Of a stretch of 34,499 nucleotides of DNA, positions 8,127-17,252 are shown in pieces. The notes below the pieces were generated by a model that saw nothing but the letters and a program-made list of their open reading frames with translations, made no database searches and was not told where the DNA came from. The DNA lies in assembly GCA_003280885.1 (NCBI GenBank), contig QCDN01000010.1:1-34499 (forward strand), read 5' to 3'. Source of the stretch: Prochlorococcus sp. AG-355-J04. Lineage in GTDB: Bacteria > Cyanobacteriota > Cyanobacteriia > PCC-6307 > Cyanobiaceae. The position numbers and the translations under genes are program-made. How positions within the stretch are numbered: position 1 is the stretch's first letter; the number at the start of each line of letters is the position of its first letter.

Positions 8127-9200
8127 TTAAACAGTAGCTTTTACTTTTGGATCCAAATCACCTTTTGCGTAAAGATCAGCAAAATAATTAGTGCTATTTT
8201 GTTTGATCTTACTTGCTTGACCTTCGCACCAGAACTGCTTGTATCTATCAAGACAAACTTGCTTCATGTATTTTCTAGCAGGCTTGTTGAAATGTCTTGG
8301 GTCGAAGTTTGCCTTATCAGCAAATGCTGCCTCTCTAACCGCGGCAGTGAAAGCAAGTCTGTTATCAGTATCAATGTTGACTTTCCTAACTCCATTTCTT
8401 ATTCCCTCTTGAATTTCTTCAACAGGAACACCATATGTTTGAGGAATTTCGCCGCCATATTTGTTAATGATATCCAACCATTCTTGAGGAACTGAACTAG
8501 ATCCATGCATTACAAGATGGGTATTTGGAAGTGCTTTATGAATTTCAGCAATTCTGCTTATTGCAAGAACTTCTCCTGTAGGCTTTCTTGTAAATTTATA
8601 AGCACCATGACTTGTTCCTATAGCAATAGCTAAAGCATCGACTTTTGTTTTAGCTACAAAATCTGCAGCTTCTTCAGGATCAGTCAGAAGCATATCTGTA
8701 GAAAGTTCACCTTCAAATCCATGACCATCTTCCGCTTCACCTTTTCCTGTCTCTAATGAACCTAGGCAACCCAACTCTCCTTCAACACTAACACCAACTG
8801 AATGAGCAAAATCTACTACTTTTTTAGTAACTGCAACATTATATTCGTAACTAGCGGGTGTTTTTGCATCTGCCTCTAGAGAACCGTCCATCATTACTGA
8901 TGTGAAACCATTTATTGCTGCTGAATAACATGTTGATGGCTCATTACCGTGGTCTTGGTGCATTACCACTGGAATATTAGGATATGTTTCTGTAGCAGCA
9001 AGGATTAAATGACGTAAGAAAATCTCTCCTGCATAATTTCTTGCCCCTCTTGAAGCTTGGAGGATTACAGGACTATCAGTTTCATATGCTGCTTCCATGA
9101 TTGCTTGAACTTGTTCAAGGTTATTAACATTGAAAGCTGGAATACCGTAACCATTCTCAGCAGCGTGATCTAAAAGTAGTCTTAGTGGAACGAGGGCCAT
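8127..9200 (-). CDS. fbaA: class II (zinc) fructose-bisphosphate aldolase
   Basis: It cleaves or forms fructose 1,6-bisphosphate and, in cyanobacteria, probably sedoheptulose 1,7-bisphosphate in the Calvin cycle. The 357-residue protein has the zinc-site region [12 protein letters not shown] with catalytic aspartate, [37 protein letters not shown] with the second zinc histidine, and [16 protein letters not shown] for substrate phosphate binding. These place it in the CbbA-like class IIB group with a long C-terminus. It ends at the terminator shared with purQ. The unrelated class I aldolase lies immediately upstream on the same strand, 146 bases away, with room for its own promoter. Symbol could equally be cbbA or fda. 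Confidence 0.95.
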   Translation of the reverse strand: MALVPLRLLLDHAAENGYGIPAFNVNNLEQVQAIMEAAYETDSPVILQASRGARNYAGEIFLRHLILAATETYPNIPVVMHQDHGNEPSTCYSAAINGFTSVMMDGSLEADAKTPASYEYNVAVTKKVVDFAHSVGVSVEGELGCLGSLETGKGEAEDGHGFEGELSTDMLLTDPEEAADFVAKTKVDALAIAIGTSHGAYKFTRKPTGEVLAISRIAEIHKALPNTHLVMHGSSSVPQEWLDIINKYGGEIPQTYGVPVEEIQEGIRNGVRKVNIDTDNRLAFTAAVREAAFADKANFDPRHFNKPARKYMKQVCLDRYKQFWCEGQASKIKQNSTNYFADLYAKGDLDPKVKATV

Positions 9201-9248
9201 AATTAAAATAAGTTAAATGCTACATAAAGCATATGTTTACGAGAGTTT

Positions 9249-9254
9249 AGTATA
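9249..9254 (-). promoter_or_regulatory. candidate -10 element for fbaA
   Basis: On the minus strand the hexamer reads TATACT, about 48 bases upstream of the fbaA start in the 146-base gap. No convincing -35 is visible, which is common for picocyanobacterial promoters. The gap also shows no terminator for the upstream aldolase gene. Confidence 0.35.
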
Positions 9255-9346
9255 AAGAGGTATCAAATGTCACGTCATTAGATATACAAAATACTAAATT
9301 AAAGAACTTATTTTATGACCCAGAGTACATTTTTAGGATTTTTTAG

Positions 9347-10414
9347 TTAATAAGTGTAGCCTGCCACAAACAATTGCTCATCAGATGAAGGTTGAGATCC
9401 TGCTACATAGGCACCTTTTGAAGCTTCAGAGTTTGCTTGAGCTCTTGCTATTAGTGCTTTTTGACCTCCTTCAACGTCGCTTCTTTTCCAGGCCTTTAAG
9501 CATGAGTGCTGTAATGCTCTTCCATAGGAGAATGAAACATTCCATAAAGCTTTCCTATAAAGAGTGTTCATATTATTTAGATAAACAGAGGCAGCTTCTT
9601 CGCTTAACCCTCCTGATAAGAAAACTATTCCAGGAACAGATGCAGGAACGCATCTTTCCATAGTTCTAATTGTCATTTCAGCAACCTTCATAGGATCAGC
9701 CTTTGTTGGACAATCTGCTCCATTAACAGTCATAGAAGGTTTTAATAGAGTGCCTTCTAGAAAAACTCCATTTGCTTGACAGGCAATATAAACCTGCTTT
9801 ATTACCTCTTCTTGCACTTCAGCAGTTTTTTCAATAGTATGGTCGCCGTCCATTAAGATTTCAGGTTCAATAATTGGTACTAACCCAGATTCTTGAACTG
9901 ATCTTGCATACCTTGCTAATCCCCAAGCATTCTCTTGAATTGATAGTTTTGAAGGACAACCATCATTGGTAATTTGCAGAACTGCTCTCCACTTTGCAAA
10001 TCTTGCACCTTGTTCATAGTATTTTGCGGCTCTTTCAACTAACCCATCTAGGCCAGAGCAAAAAGTTTCTACATCTCCTCCTCCTGGAAGTGGATTTAGG
10101 CCTTTATCGACCTTTATACCTGGAATAATACCTAAATCATTTAGTTTCTTAACCATTGACTCGCCATCTTGGTGATTCTGATAAAGAGTTTCTTCAAAGA
10201 GGATTGCTCCACTTATATATTTGCCAAGACCTTCTGTAGTAAAAAGCATTCCTCTATAGGCCTTCCTGTTGTCTTCAGTATTCTCAACGCCAATTCCAGC
10301 GAGTCTTTTACCTACTGTTTTAGTGGATTCATCTACCGCTAATATTCCTTTTCCTTTAGAAGCTAGTAATTGAGCATTTTCTTTAAGCTCATTTTTGTAA
10401 TAATTTAAAGCCAT
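9347..10414 (-). CDS. fbaB: class I (Schiff-base) fructose-bisphosphate aldolase
   Basis: A 355-residue aldolase of the eukaryotic/cyanobacterial class I type, metal-independent and unrelated in fold chemistry to its neighbour. The N-terminus ASKGKGILAVDESTKTVGKRL, the middle RWRAVL-like region (ARFAKWRAVLQI), and the Schiff-base lysine in VFLEGTLLKPSM near residue 224 are clear; SGGLSEEAASVYLNNMN follows. The C-terminal tyrosine (AGYTY) important in class I enzymes is preserved. Together with the class II gene downstream and prk further upstream it suggests a Calvin-cycle neighbourhood on this strand. Confidence 0.94.
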   Translation of the reverse strand: MALNYYKNELKENAQLLASKGKGILAVDESTKTVGKRLAGIGVENTEDNRKAYRGMLFTTEGLGKYISGAILFEETLYQNHQDGESMVKKLNDLGIIPGIKVDKGLNPLPGGGDVETFCSGLDGLVERAAKYYEQGARFAKWRAVLQITNDGCPSKLSIQENAWGLARYARSVQESGLVPIIEPEILMDGDHTIEKTAEVQEEVIKQVYIACQANGVFLEGTLLKPSMTVNGADCPTKADPMKVAEMTIRTMERCVPASVPGIVFLSGGLSEEAASVYLNNMNTLYRKALWNVSFSYGRALQHSCLKAWKRSDVEGGQKALIARAQANSEASKGAYVAGSQPSSDEQLFVAGYTY

Positions 10415-10433
10415 TCTTTAATAATTCAGTTCA

Positions 10434-10469
10434 ATTGATTTTTCCAGAATATGAAAAAATAAAATCAAT
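10434..10469. repeat. 9-bp inverted repeat upstream of fbaB
   Basis: ATTGATTTT (10434-10442) and AAAATCAAT (10461-10469) are exact inverted copies 18 bases apart, 20 bases upstream of the class I aldolase start. The spacing and AT-richness fit either an operator for a dimeric regulator or chance. Confidence 0.3.
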
Positions 10470-10514
10470 CCAATACTTTATCGGGTGATAATTGCTACTT
10501 ATAAATGTATAGCC

Positions 10515-11612
10515 TTAAATTTTGATACTTAATCCACTTTTGGATGATTCTCTTATGGCTTCGCAAACTTTATGACTAGCAAGTCCCTCGCATAAGCCTG
10601 GGATAACTGGTGTTCTATTAATTATACTCTGAGCCCATAAATTTTGAATTCTCAAAACTGGAGCTATTCGCCCATCAGTCCATGTTTTTTCAAAATTAAA
10701 ACTTGAATCTGCAGTTAGATTTTGTATTTTATTTTCGTTGTTTGAATATTTCAAATTAAAACCATGTACATAATCTTTTTGGTTTTCGCTTTTAAGAATT
10801 AGTGAACCTTCGCTTCCATATATTTCTAAACTAAATCCTCTACCATTTTTAGAAATTGATGATAAAGATACCTGACATGGAATAAGATTCGATCTGTAGT
10901 TTGATATTTCTATATTGGCTAAACATACATCTTCACTCGTAACATCATTTAAATCAGATGAATTTGGTAAAGGTCTTTTTTTTATTGATGTTGCTAACTT
11001 GCCAGACACGTTTATTGCTTCTCCAAAAAACCAATTCAACATATCGAATGCATGAGTACCTAAAGCGCCAATAACTCCCCCACCTTTTTCTTCCAATGAA
11101 TACCAATTCCAGGATCTTTTGGGGTCGGATCTACTGCCCATTAACCAATCTAATTTGACTAAATATATATCTCCTAAGATATTTTCATCAATAAGTTTTT
11201 TTGTCTGAAGGAAAAGAGGTACTGCTCTATATTCAAAATCAACACATACGCTTAAATTATTAATCAAAGATATTCTCTGAAGCTCTTCAATTTCTGAGGA
11301 GGATATTGAAACGGGTTTTTCTAGGAGCAAATTTTTATTATTCTCAAGAGCTTGTTTTGCTAACTTAAATCTTGATTCAGGAGGAGTGGCAATAATAATC
11401 CCATCAATTTTTGGAGATTTAACTAAATCTTCCCAATTATGAAAAAAATCTAAGCCCGTTTCTTTTTCTAATATCGATTTTTGTTTTTTCTCGTAATGAT
11501 AAATTGCTACAGGAGTTAAGTGATCAGAATCCTTTAATGCCTCTAAATGAACTTTTTTCCCAAACCCTAGTCCAGCGATTGCTATTTTTAATTTTTTATT
11601 TTTAGTATTCAT
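10515..11612 (-). CDS. Gfo/Idh/MocA-family oxidoreductase
   Basis: A 365-residue NAD(P)-dependent oxidoreductase. The Rossmann fingerprint IAIAGLGFGKKVHLEAL starts at residue 9, DGIIIATPPESRF follows, and LLLEKPVSISSSE near residue 95 holds the EKP motif with the catalytic-region lysine. The C-terminal alpha/beta domain contains WNWYSLEEKGGGVIGALGTHAFDM, typical of the family. Substrate cannot be inferred; sugar, inositol or bilin derivatives are all possible in this family. It follows the small exported protein gene by two bases, so it is likely the last gene of the accD transcript. Confidence 0.88.
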   Translation of the reverse strand: MNTKNKKLKIAIAGLGFGKKVHLEALKDSDHLTPVAIYHYEKKQKSILEKETGLDFFHNWEDLVKSPKIDGIIIATPPESRFKLAKQALENNKNLLLEKPVSISSSEIEELQRISLINNLSVCVDFEYRAVPLFLQTKKLIDENILGDIYLVKLDWLMGSRSDPKRSWNWYSLEEKGGGVIGALGTHAFDMLNWFFGEAINVSGKLATSIKKRPLPNSSDLNDVTSEDVCLANIEISNYRSNLIPCQVSLSSISKNGRGFSLEIYGSEGSLILKSENQKDYVHGFNLKYSNNENKIQNLTADSSFNFEKTWTDGRIAPVLRIQNLWAQSIINRTPVIPGLCEGLASHKVCEAIRESSKSGLSIKI

Positions 11613-11614
11613 TC

Positions 11615-12007
11615 TTATTCATTAATAAACTCTGAACAGCTATTTTCAATAACAACATCTATAAGTTCATCATTATTAGAAGTTTGCCATTTTGAATTGA
11701 ATTGAGGAATTCCATTTATTGATGTATCTTTGAACTTTTTTTCATTGCAATTAATTCTCATTACATAAAGTGATAACTCTCCATCATCATCAGAATTAGT
11801 TGGATTCTTAAAGAACTTTGTTAATACACTTATTTCACCATTTGGGAGCGACTTAATACTCCCTTTATCAAGCCATTCTTTCCCATCATCATTCTCTTTA
11901 AGGAGAACCCAATCAACATTTCCTATCGCATATGAATAGGAGGCAAAGTTTAAAATAAAGAGTAGAAGGCTTAAAGAAAAATAAAATAAATTAGAAATTA
12001 TTTTCAT
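11615..12007 (-). CDS. exported hypothetical protein, about 130 aa
   Basis: The function is not recognised. I place the start at ATG 12007, giving MKIISNLFYF and a one-base gap after accD; an earlier in-frame start at 12028 would overlap accD and add only seven polar residues before the signal. Residues 1-28 form a signal peptide with a long hydrophobic core (FYFSLSLLLFILNFA) and a likely SYA-I site. The mature part starts VDWVLLKENDDGKEWLDKGSIK and carries three cysteines, like the small periplasmic or lumenal surface-entry domains found next to many cyanobacterial genes. Its tight place between accD and the oxidoreductase suggests one transcript. Confidence 0.7.
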   Translation of the reverse strand: MKIISNLFYFSLSLLLFILNFASYSYAIGNVDWVLLKENDDGKEWLDKGSIKSLPNGEISVLTKFFKNPTNSDDDGELSLYVMRINCNEKKFKDTSINGIPQFNSKWQTSNNDELIDVVIENSCSEFINE

Positions 12008-12008
12008 T

Positions 12009-12890
12009 TTATATATTTGCTTCTGCAAGTTCTTTTACACCATGAATTTTTAAAATTTTAGTCAGAGTATCCTTGAGATCTTTCCTTTTCACTATTACAT
12101 CAACAAAACCATGCTCAAGCAGATATTCAGCTGTTTGAAAATTATCGGGTAATTTTTCTCTTAATGTTTGTTCTATAACCCTTCTTCCAGCAAATCCAAT
12201 AAGTGCTTTAGGTTCAGCCAAAATTAAATCACCTAACATCGCAAAGCTGGCTGTTACCCCTCCAGTAGTTGGATGAGTTAACAAGGGCATATATAGGAGA
12301 TTTTTCTCTTTATGTTTTTTTAGTGCTCCAGATATTTTTGCCATTTGCATGAGACTTAACATACCTTCTTGCATCCTTGCTCCTCCTGATGCGCAAACAA
12401 TAAGAATTGGAAAATTTTCCAAAGTTGCTCTCTCAATTATCCTTGTAATTTTTTCACCAACTACTGAACCCATGGATCCTCCCATAAATCTAAAATCCAT
12501 AACAGCTAATGCTAAAGGCATTGAATTTACAGAACAGATACCTGTTATTACTCCATCTCTTAAACCTGTGCCTGCTTGGCTTTCTTTAATTCGATCAGCA
12601 TATGATCTTCTATCTTTAAAACCTAAAGGATCTGTAGGACTTAGTGAACTATCAAACTCTTCGAATGAATTTTTGTCAGCAATTATATTTATCCTTTCAT
12701 CGCTATTAATCCTATTGTGGTGTCCACAATTACTACAAACATTGAAATTTGAAATTAGGTCTTTTCTATAGGCTACTTGCGAACATTCTGAACATTTAAC
12801 CCACAAACCATCTCCCTCATCAGTATCTTGCGAAACTTTCCCAACAAATTGATCTTTACGCCTTGCGGCAAACCAGTCGATTAATGACAC
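12009..12890 (-). CDS. accD: acetyl-CoA carboxylase carboxyltransferase subunit beta
   Basis: AccD with AccA moves the carboxyl group from biotin to acetyl-CoA, the committed step of fatty-acid synthesis. The 293-residue protein has the N-terminal zinc ribbon C33-x2-C36 ... C52-x2-C55 (CSECSQ and CSNCGHH), followed by the crotonase-fold carboxyltransferase core with [35 protein letters not shown] and [18 protein letters not shown]. All are diagnostic. The start codon is 140 bases downstream of prk's end, so it may have its own promoter; the next gene starts one base after its stop. Confidence 0.95.
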   Translation of the reverse strand: MSLIDWFAARRKDQFVGKVSQDTDEGDGLWVKCSECSQVAYRKDLISNFNVCSNCGHHNRINSDERINIIADKNSFEEFDSSLSPTDPLGFKDRRSYADRIKESQAGTGLRDGVITGICSVNSMPLALAVMDFRFMGGSMGSVVGEKITRIIERATLENFPILIVCASGGARMQEGMLSLMQMAKISGALKKHKEKNLLYMPLLTHPTTGGVTASFAMLGDLILAEPKALIGFAGRRVIEQTLREKLPDNFQTAEYLLEHGFVDVIVKRKDLKDTLTKILKIHGVKELAEANI

Positions 12891-13030
12891 AACTTTTCCT
12901 GTTTTTTCTATTTAAATCTAAATAAGGTACTTTTATCAAGAAAGATATATAAAAATTTTAGATCCTCTAGATTAAACCTCCTCAAAGTAAAAAAATATAA
13001 TGATTTAAGTTGATAATCAAAAATTAATTA

Positions 13031-13927
13031 TTATTTATTTTTCTCCTCAATCATTTTATGAATTATTGGAGTGAGAATTAGTTCCATTGCGAAACCCATT
13101 TTCCCTCCATTTACAACGATACTTGTTGGACTTGACATAAATGAATCGTTAATCATTCCAAGTAAGTATTGAAAATCAATCCCCCATTTCTCTCTGGCCC
13201 CTTTTCTGAAATGTATGATCACAAAACTCTCATCAGGAGTTGGGATATTCCTGCATATGAAAGGGTTGGAAGTGTCAATTGTGGGGATTCTTTGGAAATT
13301 AATATCAGTTTTGCTGAATTGTGGGCAAATGTGATTTATATAATCAGGCATTCTTCTCAATATGGTATCCACAATGGTTTCAGCTGAGTAACCTCTTTCT
13401 GCGTTATCTCTATGGATTTTTTGAATCCACTCTAAATTTGTTATCGGAACAACTCCAACGAGTAAATCAGCATAAGAAGCCACATCGTATCCATCACCTT
13501 CTACCCCGCCATGCAAACCTTCATAAAAAAGTACGTCTGTTCCCTCAGGAATATCTTCCCATGGAGTAAATTGCCCAGGTTCTAAGGAAGTGCCAAGTCT
13601 TGTATTATGTTCTTCTGCTTCTTCAAGACTATGTAAATAATATCTTTTCTTTCCTCCTCCAGTTTCACCGTAGATTTTAAAAAGTTCTTCTAACTTGTCA
13701 AAAAGATTAGCCTCTGGACCAAAATGAGAGAAATTTTCACCTTTTGAAAGAGCCTCTGCCATAGCTTTTTTCATAGGCATTCTTTCAAACCTGTGGTAAC
13801 TATCACCTTCTACAACTGCAGGAACAATATCTTCTCTGGCAAAAATATGCTCAAAGGCTCTTTTCACTGTACTTGTTCCTGCTCCTGAAGATCCTGTTAC
13901 AGCAACTACTGGATGACGTTTTGACAT
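13031..13927 (-). CDS. prk: phosphoribulokinase, proteobacterial (short) type
   Basis: It phosphorylates ribulose 5-phosphate to the Rubisco substrate ribulose 1,5-bisphosphate. Residues 12-19 form the P-loop GSSGAGTS; EGDSYHRF, FYEGLHGGV, LEWIQKIHRD, ILRRM and FSKTDINFQRIPTIDTSNPF follow, and the protein ends ELILTPIIHKMIEEKNK. The 298-residue length and these motifs match the class I enzyme of proteobacterial cbb operons (CbbP), not the roughly 330-350-residue thioredoxin-regulated enzyme of plants and most cyanobacteria. There is no cysteine in the P-loop, and the only cysteines are in HICPQF and FICRN, so redox control by the canonical disulfide and CP12 is not expected. Eighty-five bases separate it from leuB. 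Confidence 0.93.
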   Translation of the reverse strand: MSKRHPVVAVTGSSGAGTSTVKRAFEHIFAREDIVPAVVEGDSYHRFERMPMKKAMAEALSKGENFSHFGPEANLFDKLEELFKIYGETGGGKKRYYLHSLEEAEEHNTRLGTSLEPGQFTPWEDIPEGTDVLFYEGLHGGVEGDGYDVASYADLLVGVVPITNLEWIQKIHRDNAERGYSAETIVDTILRRMPDYINHICPQFSKTDINFQRIPTIDTSNPFICRNIPTPDESFVIIHFRKGAREKWGIDFQYLLGMINDSFMSSPTSIVVNGGKMGFAMELILTPIIHKMIEEKNK

Positions 13928-14012
13928 TTTTTAAAAACAATATTCAATGATTCTGACAGGTCATATGCCAACTTTATGACTTACTTAAAAATATTTTTTA
14001 TTTATTAATTTT

Positions 14013-15086
14013 TTAAATTTCATCTATTATTTTATCTCCGATTTCACTGCAAGATAAAACTTCAGAAGAACCATCAGCTAAATCGGCTGTTCTAAATCCT
14101 TTTGATAAAACTTTATCAATAGCAGTTTCTAAATTTTCTGCGGCTTTTTCTTCATTAAATCCAATTTTTAACATCATGGAAGCGGATAAAAGCATCGCAA
14201 TAGGATTTGCTATGTTCTTACCAGCTATATCAGGAGCGGACCCATGAACAGGTTCAAAAACACCAGGGCCATTATTATTTAGAGAAGCAGATGGAAGCAT
14301 ACCAATGGAACCAGTTAACATTGCGGCTAAATCGCTTAAAATATCTCCAAATAAATTACTAGTTAAAATCACATCAAATTGACTAGGATCTCTGACTAAT
14401 TGCATTGCAGCATTATCAACGTACATATTGCTTAGAGATATATTTTTATCTTTTGAGGTGATATTTAAAACTGTATCTCTCCACAATTGACTAACCTCAA
14501 GAACGTTTGATTTGTCAACAGAACATATTTTTTTATTTCTTTGGTTAGCAATTTTTATTGCTATTTCAGTTATTCTCTCAATTTCGGCCGTATCATAAAC
14601 CATCGTATTGAAAGCTTTTGGGATTTTTGTATTTGTTATATGTCCTCTTGGTTTCCCAAAATAAATTCCCCCTATTAATTCTCTTACAACAATAAGATCT
14701 ACATGCTCAACGATTTCTTTTTTTAATGTACTTGCATCTAATAGAGATTTTCTTATTTTGACAGGCCTGATATTTGCGAAAAGGTTTAGGGCAGATCTTA
14801 ACTTTAGTAAACCACTTTCTGGCCTTAATTCTCTCGCAAGAGAGTCATATTTAATATCTCCAACACATGCTAAAAGTACAGCATCACTTTTTTTGCATTG
14901 ATCTAGTGTCTCATCAGGAGCAGGAGTCCCATATTTTTCATAAGCTATTCCTCCAAATAATTTTTCAACAATCTCAATATCGAAATTATGATTTTTTGAA
15001 AGCTTTTTTAAAACTTTTTTTGAAACTTCTGAAATCTCTGGACCAATTCCGTCTCCTGACAATAAAACAATCTTATATTTCTTCAT
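14013..15086 (-). CDS. leuB: 3-isopropylmalate dehydrogenase
   Basis: LeuB oxidatively decarboxylates 3-isopropylmalate in leucine synthesis, using NAD and a divalent metal. The 357-residue protein opens with VLLSGDGIGPEISEVSKKVL, has the substrate-binding region RPESGLLKLRSALNLFANIRPVK, the YDTAEIERI tyrosine region and the lysine and aspartates in VDKSNVLEVSQLWR, MYVDNAAMQLVRDP and TSNLFGDILSDLAAML. GSAPDIAGKNIANPIAM is the nucleotide-binding signature. It follows lpxD by 28 bases. Confidence 0.95.
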   Translation of the reverse strand: MKKYKIVLLSGDGIGPEISEVSKKVLKKLSKNHNFDIEIVEKLFGGIAYEKYGTPAPDETLDQCKKSDAVLLACVGDIKYDSLARELRPESGLLKLRSALNLFANIRPVKIRKSLLDASTLKKEIVEHVDLIVVRELIGGIYFGKPRGHITNTKIPKAFNTMVYDTAEIERITEIAIKIANQRNKKICSVDKSNVLEVSQLWRDTVLNITSKDKNISLSNMYVDNAAMQLVRDPSQFDVILTSNLFGDILSDLAAMLTGSIGMLPSASLNNNGPGVFEPVHGSAPDIAGKNIANPIAMLLSASMMLKIGFNEEKAAENLETAIDKVLSKGFRTADLADGSSEVLSCSEIGDKIIDEI

Positions 15087-15114
15087 TTAAATTTTTGTTT
15101 AATAGAAGAATAAA

Positions 15115-16149
15115 TTATTGCTTGTCTAATTGTCTAAGTTTTTTTGCTAATTCTGGTAATTTTTTAAAAATACTTGAACTCCTTAGCCATGATTTATTTT
15201 CCATCGCGGGAAAACCACTAATTACCTTGCCATCTTCTATGTCACAATGAATTCCGCATTTTGAACTAGCTATAACATTATTCCCAACTTTTACTCTATT
15301 ATTGACTCCTACTTGCCCTGCCAAAATAACACCATCTCCAATATTTGCTCCTCCAGCGATACCAACTTGCGCTGCAAATGCACAATTCTTTCCAATTTTA
15401 ACTCCATGACCTATTTGTATTAAATTATCCAACTTTGTTCCCTCATCAATAAAAGTAAATCCAACTGCGGGTCTATCAATACAACAATTCGTTCCAATTT
15501 CTACAAAACTCATTATTTTTACACCACCTTTTTGAGGCATCTTTACCCATTTGCCATTTTTAGGAATAAAACCAAATCCCTCTGATCCAATAACAGAATT
15601 TGAATTAATTACACAATTATTTTTTAGAGTGGTATTTTCGTAGATAACACAATTTGGATGAATTATATTATTATTTCCTATTCGAACATTGCCTAAAATT
15701 GATGATCCAGGAAGAATATGATTATTGTCACCAATTACAGTATTCTCCCCAATATAGACATTAGGTCCAATATGGCAATTTGCTCCAATTATGGCTGTTT
15801 TATCTATAACCGCTGAAGCGTGAATGCCTGTTTTGAAATTGATAGTTTTATATAAACAATCCAATACTTCTGCAAATGCAATTCTTGGATTTTTAACGAT
15901 AATGTTTGATATATTGAGTTTCTTTAGGGCACTAATGATTTCCTCGTTGTTAGTAGTTATTATTGCTGATGCTTTAGTTTGATCTAATTTTTCTTTAAGG
16001 ATATTATTTTCTTCTAAAAATGATATTTGATGTTTAACTGCAGCATCTAATGAGGCAGCATCATCTATTTTTAAATCTTCAAAAATATTGGCACTAATAA
16101 AATTTGAATTTCCTTTTTTTATTAGATCAACTAAATCACTTAAAAGCAT
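15115..16149 (-). CDS. lpxD: UDP-3-O-acylglucosamine N-acyltransferase
   Basis: LpxD adds the second acyl chain to UDP-3-O-acylglucosamine in lipid A synthesis, using acyl-ACP. The 344-residue protein has an N-terminal uridine-binding domain, then from about residue 110 a left-handed beta-helix of hexapeptide repeats (GANCHIGPNVYIGENTVIG and similar). The catalytic histidine is in LIQIGHGVKIG and the family motif GSEGFGF precedes it. The C-terminus ends in a helical extension. The gene points to an outer membrane with some lipid A, as expected for a Gram-negative-type cyanobacterium. It lies 20 bases after proB. Confidence 0.93.
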   Translation of the reverse strand: MLLSDLVDLIKKGNSNFISANIFEDLKIDDAASLDAAVKHQISFLEENNILKEKLDQTKASAIITTNNEEIISALKKLNISNIIVKNPRIAFAEVLDCLYKTINFKTGIHASAVIDKTAIIGANCHIGPNVYIGENTVIGDNNHILPGSSILGNVRIGNNNIIHPNCVIYENTTLKNNCVINSNSVIGSEGFGFIPKNGKWVKMPQKGGVKIMSFVEIGTNCCIDRPAVGFTFIDEGTKLDNLIQIGHGVKIGKNCAFAAQVGIAGGANIGDGVILAGQVGVNNRVKVGNNVIASSKCGIHCDIEDGKVISGFPAMENKSWLRSSSIFKKLPELAKKLRQLDKQ

Positions 16150-16169
16150 TTTTCAGTTTTAATTTTTTT

Positions 16170-17252
16170 CTAAGAGAGAGCAAGAACATCTCTGTGTACG
16201 ACAATTATCGAGGAATTGTTATTTTCTTTATTATTTAAGATACTTCTTAATTTGTCGCTACTTATTGATACTAAACCTTTTGCAACTTCTTTATCATTTG
16301 TATTTACGATTTTAACTGCCTGATTAATCGTAAAGTTTCCTTCTACATTCTTTACACCAACCGCTAAAAGTGAGGCACCTTTTTTTTTAATTGCAAAAGA
16401 AGCGCCATCATCTAAAGTGATTTTTCCTACTGTTTGAATTGCATGTGAAAGCCAACTTTTTTTGTTTCCTATCGGTTTTTCTACTGGATAAAATAAAGTT
16501 CCAATTTTATTATCATTAAAAATTTCAATTAAGTTATTTTTATTAGTTCCATCAACTAGTTGGACTTCAACGCCTCCTTTTGTTGCTATTTCTGCAGAAA
16601 TTAATTTTGTAGAAATTCCTCCTGTTCCCCATTCATTATTTGAGTTTTGAATATTTTTATCTTTAATTTCTTTTAATTCACTATTATGAACTTCTTTAAT
16701 AGGTTGCGCATCTTTATTATTACGTGGATCTTTTGAGTATAGATTTTCAATATCGGTTAATAAAATAAGCTTGTTAGCATTTATAGCTAAGGCAACTAGA
16801 GCAGAGAGGGTATCATTATCTCCATATTTAAGCTCTTCATTTGCTACGGTATCATTTTCATTTACTATTGGAACAACATTCAAATCGATTAATTTTTTTA
16901 AAGTTTTAGAAGCGTTATTAAAAGATTCTCGTGAATTAAAATCAGCTTTAGTTACTAGAATTTGAGCAATATTATGACCTAATTTATTAAATACTTTATC
17001 GTATAAGGACATTAAATTAACTTGACCTACTGCAGCAGTAGCTTGAAGGGTACTTAAATCATTTGGTCTCGTTTTAATATTTAATTTTTGGCAACCTAAT
17101 CCAACGGCTCCACTAGTTACTAAAATTAATTTGTTTCCTTTTGAAAGAAAACTTGTAAAGGATCTAGAAAGGGTTTCAATAACTTCTTCTGTAGATGTTT
17201 CTTCTGTTCCTCTTAAAATACTAGTACCAATTTTTATAACCCAAGTTTTCAT
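16170..17252 (-). CDS. proB: glutamate 5-kinase
   Basis: ProB phosphorylates glutamate to start proline synthesis. The 360-residue protein contains the amino-acid kinase fold ([84 protein letters not shown]) and a C-terminal PUA domain from about residue 275, as in the long bacterial form. The start overlaps the end of the yqeG-like gene by four bases (ATGA), a sign of translational coupling. Proline feedback inhibition is usual for the family. Confidence 0.95.
   Translation of the reverse strand: MKTWVIKIGTSILRGTEETSTEEVIETLSRSFTSFLSKGNKLILVTSGAVGLGCQKLNIKTRPNDLSTLQATAAVGQVNLMSLYDKVFNKLGHNIAQILVTKADFNSRESFNNASKTLKKLIDLNVVPIVNENDTVANEELKYGDNDTLSALVALAINANKLILLTDIENLYSKDPRNNKDAQPIKEVHNSELKEIKDKNIQNSNNEWGTGGISTKLISAEIATKGGVEVQLVDGTNKNNLIEIFNDNKIGTLFYPVEKPIGNKKSWLSHAIQTVGKITLDDGASFAIKKKGASLLAVGVKNVEGNFTINQAVKIVNTNDKEVAKGLVSISSDKLRSILNNKENNNSSIIVVHRDVLALS

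Noticed and set aside
9385-9663. Plus-strand ORF opposite the class I aldolase gene
   Set aside because: It is leucine-rich antisense of a strongly conserved enzyme gene and has no family motif.
12008-12028. Longer start for the exported protein downstream of accD
   Set aside because: It overlaps accD and only adds residues before a complete signal peptide; ATG 12007 leaves a one-base gap.
13010-13032. TGATAATCAAAAATTAATTA near the end of prk as a Fur box
   Set aside because: One half-site only, and it is located at a gene end rather than at a promoter.
13169-13569. Two plus-strand ORFs inside prk
   Set aside because: Antisense shadows of the kinase gene without coding character.
14867-15250. 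127-codon plus-strand ORF across leuB and lpxD
   Set aside because: Phenylalanine/leucine-rich antisense reading across two real genes and their spacer.
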